Part shown: positions 7,420 through 12,917 of the stretch, piece by piece | How the letters are laid out: each line of letters opens with the position of its first letter | Numbering within the stretch: the stretch's first letter is position 1 | Assembly (NCBI GenBank): GCA_964445375.1 | Contig: CAYUKO010000111.1 | Coordinates: forward strand, 1-12,917 | DNA from: COE1 sp964445375 | Lineage (GTDB): Bacteria; Bacillota; Clostridia; Lachnospirales; Lachnospiraceae | DNA: 12,917 bases | Direction: 5' to 3' | The notes under the pieces: generated by a model | Database searches by the model: none | The model's input: only the letters and a program-made list of their open reading frames with translations | What the model was told of the DNA's origin: nothing | Position numbers and translations under genes: made by a program

Positions 7420-7593
7420 ATGTACGAAGATGGTTGGAACCGTTTTACAAAAACAGGGCAGATTAAAGATTATCTGGAGTATAGACAGGAATCTGAAAAG
7501 CAGTATATATATTGTAATGCCAGCGATAAGACAGGAGAAGTACGTGAAGTAGGATATGCAGGATTATGTAATTGTGACAGGAATCATAATTAA
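7420..7593 (+). CDS. yqzL: YqzL-like small protein
   Basis: This 57-residue protein lies between era and recO, exactly where Firmicutes carry the small protein YqzL. The N-terminal half (MYEDGWNRFTKTGQIKDYLE) resembles Bacillus YqzL as I recall it, with an aromatic start, F..TG.I..YL and a charged end. The second half is a longer polar extension (about residues 26-57) with two cysteines near the C-terminus. ATG 7420 is chosen because AAGGGAG (7406-7412) lies seven bases upstream; an earlier in-frame ATG at 7390 sits on the hairpin. The last 38 bases overlap recO in another frame, so part of the C-terminus may be constrained by recO. No biochemical role is established for this family. Confidence 0.72.
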   Translation: MYEDGWNRFTKTGQIKDYLEYRQESEKQYIYCNASDKTGEVREVGYAGLCNCDRNHN

Positions 7594-8206
7594 ATCAGAA
7601 CCCATCGGTGAATATGACAGAAGAGTCGTTATTCTTACGAAGGAGAGAGGAAAGCTTTCTGCATTTGCAAGAGCTTCAAGAAAGCCGGGGAACCGGCTGA
7701 TGGCACCTACCAATCCTTTTTCCTTTGGTCAGTTTAAGCTGTATGCAGGAAAAAGCTCTTATACCATGGCAGAAGCAGATATATCAAATTACTTTGAATC
7801 CTTGCGAGAGGATTTTGAAGGAGCTTACTATGGCATGTATTTTCTGGAAATCTGTGACTACTATACGCGGGAGAACAATGATGAAGTAGGGATGCTTAAG
7901 TTGATATATCAGTCACTAAGGGCATTGACATCAAGGGCTTTTTCGCATAAATTGGTGCGAAGTATTTTTGAATTGAAGGCAATCATGATTAATGGAGAAT
8001 TCCCTGGAGTAACGGCGGAATCAGGGTTACAGGAGTCAACTGTTTATACAGTTGACTACATAATGAGAACTCCGGTTGAAAAGCTTTATTCTTTTACGGT
8101 ATCAGACGAAGTATTGCACGAATTGCGTGTGTTTTGCAGACGACTTTGCTCCAAAACGATGGATCGGAATTTTAAAAGCCTTGAAATACTTGAAAATCTT
8201 GAATGA
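7556..8206 (+). CDS. recO: DNA repair protein RecO, short form without zinc finger
   Basis: RecO anneals single strands and with RecR loads RecA onto SSB-coated DNA in gap repair. The N-terminal OB fold (about 1-78) has the family opening DYVIVTGIIIKSEPIGEYDRRVVILTKERG and the following LSAFARASRKPGNRLMAPTNPF. The helical domain (about 80-216) ends in the usual KSLEILENL. At 216 residues it is shorter than the common 240-260. The CxxC...CxxC zinc site of many Firmicutes RecO proteins is missing: the segment after KAIMINGEFPG runs straight on, and C194/C198 are not paired that way. ATG 7556 gives the canonical N-terminus, but its own ribosome site is weak, so translation probably depends on ribosomes finishing yqzL, which it overlaps by 38 bases. 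Confidence 0.93.
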   Translation: MQDYVIVTGIIIKSEPIGEYDRRVVILTKERGKLSAFARASRKPGNRLMAPTNPFSFGQFKLYAGKSSYTMAEADISNYFESLREDFEGAYYGMYFLEICDYYTRENNDEVGMLKLIYQSLRALTSRAFSHKLVRSIFELKAIMINGEFPGVTAESGLQESTVYTVDYIMRTPVEKLYSFTVSDEVLHELRVFCRRLCSKTMDRNFKSLEILENLE

Positions 8207-8218
8207 GTTCGATATAAT
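8190..8218 (+). promoter_or_regulatory. Sigma-A promoter for the lipoprotein-glyS unit
   Basis: TTGAAA (8190-8195; five of six), a 17-bp spacer and a perfect TATAAT (8213-8218) overlap the end of recO. Transcription would start near 8225. A 6-bp stem (ACTTTC 8229-8234 with GAAAGT 8242-8247) lies just before the lipoprotein ribosome site. Confidence 0.75.
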
Positions 8219-8263
8219 AGGACGCAGAACTTTCAGAAAGCGAAAGTGAGGAAGGCAAGTAAA

Positions 8264-8878
8264 ATGAAAAAGTTTATGTTAATGGGGATTTTGGCTGCAT
8301 TTGTCTTGGGTACGACTGCATGCGGCACAGAAGAAACTTCTACAGAAGAAAAATTAGTGAATTCTATTTCAATTATGAAAGATGGCAGTATTGAAAGTGT
8401 AATTGTAGAGGATTTTACGGAAAGCTATTATAACGTAGAAGATTTGAAAGCAATGATTCAGGATACAATTACGGATTATGGAAAACAGGATCCGGACTCA
8501 GAGATTACGTTGGAAACATGTGAAATGGTGGATCAAAAGATCAAGGTAGTCCTGAATTATAATAATGCGGATGCGTATAGCGGATATAATAGTGAAACAC
8601 TTTTTGCTGGTACTGTCCAAGAGGCTTATGCAGAAGGATATGATCTGAATATGACTTTAACAGGGACTGATACAGAAGGAACGCAGGTGGCACGTCAGGA
8701 GCTTTTGAATATGGGCGAGAACCATATCATAATTATGGAGAATGTACTGAAAGAGGGAACCATTCGAGTTAATTGCTATGACACCATATTATACACCGGA
8801 GACGGAGTTACTCCGATTGCAAAGAAAAAGGCTGATGTCGAACCGACACAGGGCTATAGTGTGATAGTATTTAAATAA
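8264..8878 (+). CDS. Small lipoprotein of unknown function
   Basis: This 204-residue protein starts with a lipoprotein signal (MKKFMLMGILAAFVLGTTAC, lipid-modified Cys20), so it should be anchored on the outer face of the membrane. The mature part is acidic and looks like a mixed alpha/beta domain; I recognise no family. Its only cysteines after Cys20 are C90 and C184, and no catalytic motif is apparent. ATG 8264 is chosen over an in-frame GTG at 8246, because that GTG is part of the ribosome site GTGAGGAAGG (8246-8255), which sits 8 bases before the ATG and because the resulting N-terminus is a typical signal. It has its own promoter inside recO and is followed 27 bases later by glyS, with which it is probably cotranscribed. 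The reason for that pairing is unknown. Confidence 0.82.
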   Translation: MKKFMLMGILAAFVLGTTACGTEETSTEEKLVNSISIMKDGSIESVIVEDFTESYYNVEDLKAMIQDTITDYGKQDPDSEITLETCEMVDQKIKVVLNYNNADAYSGYNSETLFAGTVQEAYAEGYDLNMTLTGTDTEGTQVARQELLNMGENHIIIMENVLKEGTIRVNCYDTILYTGDGVTPIAKKKADVEPTQGYSVIVFK

Positions 8879-8905
8879 TAAATAAGATAAGGTGAGGGAA
8901 AAACA

Positions 8906-10294
8906 ATGGAAAAGTCAATGGAAAAAATTGTTGCTTTAGCAAAGGCAAGAGGATTCGTATATCCTGGATCTGAGATTTACGGAGGTCTTGCAAATACATG
9001 GGACTACGGTAATCTTGGTGTTGAATTAAAGAACAATGTAAAGAAAGCATGGTGGCAGAAGTTTGTTACAGAGAACCCATATAACGTTGGTGTAGACTGT
9101 GCGATTCTTATGAATCCTCAGACATGGGTTGCATCTGGACATTTAGGCGGTTTCTCTGATCCTTTGATGGATTGTAAGGAATGTCATGAGCGTTTCCGTG
9201 CAGATAAGTTAATTGAAGATTTCTGCGAAGAAAAGGGAATCAAGCTTGAGGAATCTGTAGATGCATGGAGTCAGGAAAAGATGAAGAACTTCATCGAAGA
9301 GAACAACATTGCATGTCCAACATGTGGAAAGCATAACTTTACAGATATTCGTCAGTTCAACCTGATGTTCAAGACTTTCCAGGGTGTTACAGAAGATGCT
9401 AAGAATACAGTTTACTTAAGACCTGAAACAGCACAGGGTATCTTTGTAAACTTCAAGAACGTACAGAGAACTTCCAGAAAGAAGATTCCATTTGGTATTG
9501 GACAGATTGGTAAGTCTTTCAGAAATGAGATTACACCAGGTAACTTTACTTTCCGTACAAGAGAATTTGAACAGATGGAGCTTGAATTCTTCTGTGAGCC
9601 AGGTACAGACCTTGAGTGGTTCCAGTACTGGAGAGGTTTCTGCCGTGACTGGTTATTAAATCTTGGTATTAAGGAAGATGAGATGCGTCTGCGTGATCAT
9701 TCACCAGAAGAGCTTTGCTTCTATTCTAAGGGAACAACAGATATCGAATTCTTATTCCCATTTGGATGGGGCGAACTTTGGGGTATCGCTGACAGAACTG
9801 ATTATGACTTAACACAGCATCAGAATGTATCTGGACAGGATATGTCTTACTTTGATGATGAGAAGAAGGAAAAGTATGTTCCTTACGTTATCGAGCCATC
9901 ACTTGGTGCAGACCGTGTTGTTCTTGCATTCCTTTGTGCTGCTTATGACGAAGAAGAAATCGGAGAAGGAGATGTTAGAACTGTACTTCATTTCCATCCG
10001 GCACTTGCACCAGTTAAGATTGGTGTCCTTCCATTAAGCAAGAAGTTAAATGAAGGCGCAGAGAAGATTTTTATGGAACTTTCCAAGAAATATAACTGTG
10101 AATTTGACGATAGAGGAAACATTGGTAAGAGATATCGTCGTCAGGATGAGATTGGTACACCATTCTGTATTACATATGACTTTGAGTCAGAGCAGGATCA
10201 GGCTGTAACCATTCGTTTCCGTGATACCATGGAGCAGGTTCGTGTTAAGATTGACGAATTAGATGCATGGTTTGCAGATAAGTTCACATTTTAA
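8906..10294 (+). CDS. glyS: Glycyl-tRNA synthetase, single-chain alpha2 type
   Basis: This 462-residue class II synthetase charges tRNA-Gly with glycine using ATP. It is the homodimeric form found in eukaryotes, archaea and some Firmicutes, not the alpha/beta glyQ-glyS type of Bacillus subtilis. Visible landmarks are the N-terminal GFVYPGSEIYGGLANTWDYG; paired cysteines C90/C93 and C137/C140, a likely zinc site in the insertion; LRPETAQGIF (171-180); motif 2 FRNEI...FRTREFEQME (205-226); motif 3 EPSLGADR with E330 and R337; and a C-terminal anticodon-binding domain (about 365-462). A GGTGAGGG site precedes ATG 8906 closely; an in-frame ATG four codons on is an alternative. Codon use is visibly more biased than in neighbours (GGT, CGT), as expected for high expression. 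No clear terminator follows before the next promoter. Confidence 0.97.
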   Translation: MEKSMEKIVALAKARGFVYPGSEIYGGLANTWDYGNLGVELKNNVKKAWWQKFVTENPYNVGVDCAILMNPQTWVASGHLGGFSDPLMDCKECHERFRADKLIEDFCEEKGIKLEESVDAWSQEKMKNFIEENNIACPTCGKHNFTDIRQFNLMFKTFQGVTEDAKNTVYLRPETAQGIFVNFKNVQRTSRKKIPFGIGQIGKSFRNEITPGNFTFRTREFEQMELEFFCEPGTDLEWFQYWRGFCRDWLLNLGIKEDEMRLRDHSPEELCFYSKGTTDIEFLFPFGWGELWGIADRTDYDLTQHQNVSGQDMSYFDDEKKEKYVPYVIEPSLGADRVVLAFLCAAYDEEEIGEGDVRTVLHFHPALAPVKIGVLPLSKKLNEGAEKIFMELSKKYNCEFDDRGNIGKRYRRQDEIGTPFCITYDFESEQDQAVTIRFRDTMEQVRVKIDELDAWFADKFTF

Positions 10295-10329
10295 CAGGAA
10301 TTGGCATAAATAAAATAATAGAAACGGTG

Positions 10330-10358
10330 TTGACAAAAACACGTTAATGTATTAAAGT
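10330..10358 (+). promoter_or_regulatory. Sigma-A promoter of the tryptophan T-box operon
   Basis: A perfect -35 TTGACA (10330-10335) is followed by a 17-bp spacer and TAAAGT (10353-10358; four of six). The start would be near 10365, immediately before the T-box leader. Broken inverted repeats surround it (TGTTGA/TCAACA and AACGGT/ACCGTT). Confidence 0.65.
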
Positions 10359-10378
10359 ATCAACATAAGTGAAACCGT

Positions 10379-10639
10379 TGAGAAAGAGTAGTAGGTATTA
10401 TAATATTTTTCACAGAGAGCCGCGGATGGTGGGAATGCGGTAGGATATATTTTACTGAATGGACTTTCGAGGTCGGCCCGAAAGATTTATAGTAGGCGTC
10501 GACGGGAACCTTACCCGTTATCAATGAGGCATGTATGATAGTACATGGGAGAGTGGACTTTTATGTCAAGATGAGTGGTACCGCGATAATAAGATTTTAT
10601 TACCGTCTCAAGCAAGGATTAGCTTGGGGCGGTTTTTTT
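10379..10639 (+). promoter_or_regulatory. T-box riboswitch, tRNA-Trp specific (TGG specifier)
   Basis: This is a transcription-attenuating T-box leader. Stem I shows AGAGAG (10414-10419), the GGTGGGAA apical element (10428-10435), and then CTGAATGGAC, where the codon after GAA is TGG (10460-10462), read by tRNA-Trp. A stem III candidate is ACGGG/CCCGT (10502-10506 with 10514-10518). The T-box core GAGTGGTACCGCG spans 10573-10585. The antiterminator pairs GAG with CTC (10607-10609) and GCG with CGT (10604-10606), leaving the TGGTACC bulge for the acceptor end NCCA of uncharged tRNA. The same CGTCTC bases form the terminator, so the two structures exclude each other. The variable T in TGGT would pair with A73 or wobble with G73. 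The specifier was assigned by position, not by a folding program. Confidence 0.93.
10603..10639 (+). terminator. Intrinsic terminator of the T-box leader
   Basis: CCGTCTCAAGC (10603-10613) pairs with GCTTGGGGCGG (10622-10632) over 11 positions, with two G-U pairs, around an 8-base loop, and seven T residues follow (10633-10639). It overlaps the antiterminator strand, so it should form when tRNA-Trp is charged. Confidence 0.93.
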
Positions 10640-10713
10640 ATTCAGTAAATAATCATCCATCAGCAATCCGAAAAACTATCATGAAATTTTATGAATTTTG
10701 GAAAGGCAAGGTA

Positions 10714-11787
10714 ATGAAGATGAGAAGAAAAATGATGACAGCAGTATTAACAATGGCAATGGCAGCAACAATGGTAACAGGTTGTGGAAGTGCAACAAGT
10801 GAGACGACTGTAAGTAATGATAATGCGCAGGGAGGAACTGTCTATAAGGTTGGTATCGTACAGTATGTAGACGATGCTTCCTTGAATCAGATAGAGAAGG
10901 CAATTGAGGCCGAATTAGATGCAAAGAGTGCTGAACTTGGTGTAACCTTTGAATATGCAGACTATACACATAATGGTCAGGCAGATTCTACGGTATTGAA
11001 CCAGATTGCAGCAGATTTGATTGCAGATAAAGTGGATATTATTATTCCGATCGCGACACCGGCTGCGATGGTGATGCAGAATGCAGCGTCAGAAGCTACA
11101 AGAGAAGATGGAAGCATGATTCCGGTTGTATTTTCAGCAGTATCGGATCCTGCCGGAGCAGGACTGGTAGCAAGCAATGATGCTCCGGGAGCTAATATCA
11201 CAGGAACTTCTGATGCAATTGATACAGAAGGCATTATGAACCTGATTGTGACAGCCATTCCGGAAACAGATAAGATTGGTCTGTTATATGACAAGAGTCA
11301 GCCATCATCAGAAGGATCTATTGCAGATGCCAAGGCCTACTGTGATGCAAATGGCATTGCTTATGTAGAAAAGACTGGTACAACAACTGCAGAGGTTCAG
11401 GCAGCAGCAGATTCTTTGGTTGCAGAAGGTGTTGATGCAGTCTTTACACCACAGGATAACACGATTATGACAGCAGAGCTTGCAATCTTTGAGAAGTTCA
11501 CAGAAGCTGGAATTCCACATTTTACAGGAGCAGATTCCTTTGCATTGAATGGTGCTTTCTGTGGTTATGGTGTAAATTATACAAACCTTGGAACAGCAAC
11601 AGCAGATATGGCAGTTGATATTCTGGTAAATGGTGCAGATCCTGCAACAACAGCAGTAAAGACTTTGGAAGATGGAATTATTACAATCAATACAGAAACA
11701 GCAGAAGCAATCGGATTAGATTACACAGCATTAAAGGAACTTGGTTCCGAGCTTGTGGAGATTACAACAGCAACAGATTTTAATTAG
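10714..11787 (+). CDS. trpX: Substrate-binding lipoprotein of a tryptophan ABC importer (TrpX-type)
   Basis: This 357-residue protein belongs to the ABC_sub_bind/COG2984 family. A signal peptide ends at VTG before Cys24, followed by a Ser/Thr/Asn linker. The two-lobed binding domain opens with YKVGIVQYVDDASLNQI (about residue 44). It has the family block VVFSAVSDPAGAGLV (from 138) and NITGTSD shortly after, then IGLLYDKSQPSSEGS, the PQDNTIMTAE segment and GVNYTNLG near the end. Substrate choice is not visible in the protein; tryptophan is inferred from the TGG T-box directly upstream and from the TrpXYZ family known in other Firmicutes. ATG 10714 follows GGAAAGG (10700-10706) by seven bases; ATG 10720 and ATG 10681 are alternatives, the latter giving a less typical signal. 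The permease gene starts 19 bases after its stop. Confidence 0.87.
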   Translation: MKMRRKMMTAVLTMAMAATMVTGCGSATSETTVSNDNAQGGTVYKVGIVQYVDDASLNQIEKAIEAELDAKSAELGVTFEYADYTHNGQADSTVLNQIAADLIADKVDIIIPIATPAAMVMQNAASEATREDGSMIPVVFSAVSDPAGAGLVASNDAPGANITGTSDAIDTEGIMNLIVTAIPETDKIGLLYDKSQPSSEGSIADAKAYCDANGIAYVEKTGTTTAEVQAAADSLVAEGVDAVFTPQDNTIMTAELAIFEKFTEAGIPHFTGADSFALNGAFCGYGVNYTNLGTATADMAVDILVNGADPATTAVKTLEDGIITINTETAEAIGLDYTALKELGSELVEITTATDFN

Positions 11788-11806
11788 AATAGAAGCAGAG
11801 GGTTAT

Positions 11807-12769
11807 ATGGGGTCAATTATTACATTATCAATCGTACAAAGTGCATTAGAACTTGGATTTATTTATTCATTGGTTGCAATTGCATTATTTATTTCTTTTT
11901 CCATCTTAAATATTGCGGATTTATCTACAGACGGTTGTTTTACACTAGGCTGTGCCGTGTGTGCGGCTGTTACCATGGCCGGACATCCGATTCTTGGATT
12001 ATTTGCAGCAATGGCAGCAGGTATCTGTTCGGGATTTGTTACTGCATTTTTGCAGACAAAGCTTGGTATACAGTCTATTCTTGCAGGAATTATTGTGAAT
12101 ACAGGACTATATACCGTTAATATTGCAGTGATGGGATTTGCTTCCAATGTGAACCTGTTCCAGTGTGAATCCGTTTTTACATGGGCAAAAGAAGCAATTG
12201 GTGGAACATGGTATAAGCTGATTGTGGCGGCAGTTGTTGTTATTTTGATTGGTATTCTTGTTTCTCTGTTCTTGAATACAAGAATGGGCTTATCGATTCG
12301 TGCAACTGGTGATAATCCGGATATGGTAAGAGCATCGAGTATTAATACCGGGCTTATGATTACGATTGGTTTATGTGTGGCAAATGCTTTGACGGGTTTG
12401 TCAGGAGGACTCCTTGCGCAGTATCAGAAGTCTTGTGATATCAATCTTGGAACTGGTATGGTGACTATTGCGCTGGCAAGTTTGATCATCGGAGAAACCT
12501 TAATTGGTAAGGGCAGCATGTTCAAGAGAATTATAGGGGTTATTTTAGGAAGCTGTCTGTATCGTTTTATCGTGGCTGTTGCGCTTCGTATGAATGTTCC
12601 GGCAGAATGCTTAAAGCTTGTTTCCTCTATTATTGTAGCAGTGGCAATTGCATTTCCATACTTAAAGCAGCAGATGACATTTGCAAAACAGAAGAAAGCT
12701 GCAAGGGCAGAAAATCAAAACTTTATCAAAGAAATTATGGAGAAGAATGAAAACGGAGGTAAGGCGTAA
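11807..12769 (+). CDS. trpY: ABC importer permease (TrpY-type)
   Basis: This 320-residue inner-membrane permease of the BPD_transp_2/COG4120 group has roughly eight hydrophobic segments. Family landmarks are NIADLSTDGCFTLGCAVCA (35-53), LGIQSILAGIIVNTGLY (86-102), the cytoplasmic coupling block RATGDNPDMVRASSINTG (165-182), and CVANALTGLSGGLLAQYQ (190-207). The C-terminus after about residue 286 is lysine-rich and cytoplasmic. It would form the membrane channel with the ATPase that follows and receive substrate from the lipoprotein before it. ATG 11807 is chosen because AGAGGG (11797-11802) lies four bases upstream and the N-terminus is then a normal membrane start. The stop codon shares a base with the start of the ATPase (TAATG), so the two are translationally coupled. 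Confidence 0.92.
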   Translation: MGSIITLSIVQSALELGFIYSLVAIALFISFSILNIADLSTDGCFTLGCAVCAAVTMAGHPILGLFAAMAAGICSGFVTAFLQTKLGIQSILAGIIVNTGLYTVNIAVMGFASNVNLFQCESVFTWAKEAIGGTWYKLIVAAVVVILIGILVSLFLNTRMGLSIRATGDNPDMVRASSINTGLMITIGLCVANALTGLSGGLLAQYQKSCDINLGTGMVTIALASLIIGETLIGKGSMFKRIIGVILGSCLYRFIVAVALRMNVPAECLKLVSSIIVAVAIAFPYLKQQMTFAKQKKAARAENQNFIKEIMEKNENGGKA

Positions 12770-12917
12770 TGGCAGCAGAAAATCAGAAAATGTTAATTAT
12801 GAAGCATGTCAGCAAGACCTTTAATCCGGGAACCGTGAATGAAAAATGTGCATTAAAGGAACTTGACCTTGAATTGAATCCAGGGGATTTTGCAACCATT
12901 GTTGGCAGTAATGGTGC
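12769..12917 (+). CDS. trpZ: ABC importer ATPase (TrpZ-type), 5' part only
   Basis: The first 49 codons are visible; the gene runs off the right edge. The sequence has the start of an ABC nucleotide-binding domain: MLIMKHVSKTFNPGT (aromatic A-loop region), LKELDLELNPGDFATIVGSNG, ending inside the Walker A motif at G46-S47-N48-G49, which in intact proteins continues AGKST. A ribosome site CGGAGG (12754-12759) lies inside the permease gene nine bases upstream, and the ATG overlaps the permease stop by one base. By gene order it is the ATPase of the T-box-controlled importer. Nothing can be said about its Walker B or signature motifs. Confidence 0.9.
   Translation, partial: MAAENQKMLIMKHVSKTFNPGTVNEKCALKELDLELNPGDFATIVGSNG

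Noticed and set aside
10531..10713. Upstream extension of the substrate-binding protein to an ATG at 10531
   Set aside because: It runs through the T-box core and the terminator, which are RNA elements, and would bury the lipoprotein signal peptide.
10679..11520. Three minus-strand frames opposite the TrpX-like gene (70-105 codons)
   Set aside because: They mirror the biased Ala/Thr/Gly-rich codons of the sense gene and give low-complexity proteins without start signals.
1..12917. CRISPR arrays, tRNA or rRNA genes, insertion sequences, phage or defence genes
   Set aside because: No regularly spaced repeats, cloverleaf-like segments, transposase motifs or defence-system domains were seen on either strand.

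Overview
The window is a gene-dense, low-GC stretch from a member of the Firmicutes/Clostridia, most likely Lachnospiraceae. The clues are AT-rich intergenic DNA, AAGGAGG-type ribosome sites, the era-yqzL-recO cluster, a single-chain glycyl-tRNA synthetase, a DUF4349 lipoprotein and a T-box leader. All genes recognised lie on the + strand. The genus assignment is inference from gene content; nothing here fixes a species.

Layout. Bases 1-308 are AT-rich and non-coding. They hold a good sigma-A promoter facing right, a weaker one facing left, and a 13-bp inverted repeat bracketing the whole segment (6-18 and 298-310). Next comes a compact group: a rhomboid-fold membrane protein without the serine protease motif and with a C-terminal zinc ribbon (309-1187); a sigma-70-like protein that keeps regions 1.1, 1.2, 2.1-2.2 and part of 3 but lacks -10 and -35 recognition (1212-1967); an overlapping 139-residue protein of unknown function (1954-2373); and a PreP-like M16C metallopeptidase (2436-5360).

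From 5411 to 10294 is a housekeeping stretch: a DUF4349 lipoprotein overlapping era, then a predicted promoter, a YqzL-like small protein overlapping recO, a second predicted promoter inside the end of recO, a small lipoprotein of unknown function, and glyS.

From 10295 to the right edge is a separate unit: a promoter, a T-box riboswitch whose specifier codon reads TGG (Trp), an intrinsic terminator, and an ABC importer (substrate-binding lipoprotein, permease, start of the ATPase). Leader and importer family together point to a tryptophan uptake operon of the TrpXYZ type, switched on when tRNA-Trp is uncharged.

The least explained parts are the left-hand ones: the inverted-repeat-bracketed promoter segment (a possible invertible switch) and the stripped-down sigma factor with its overlapping partner.
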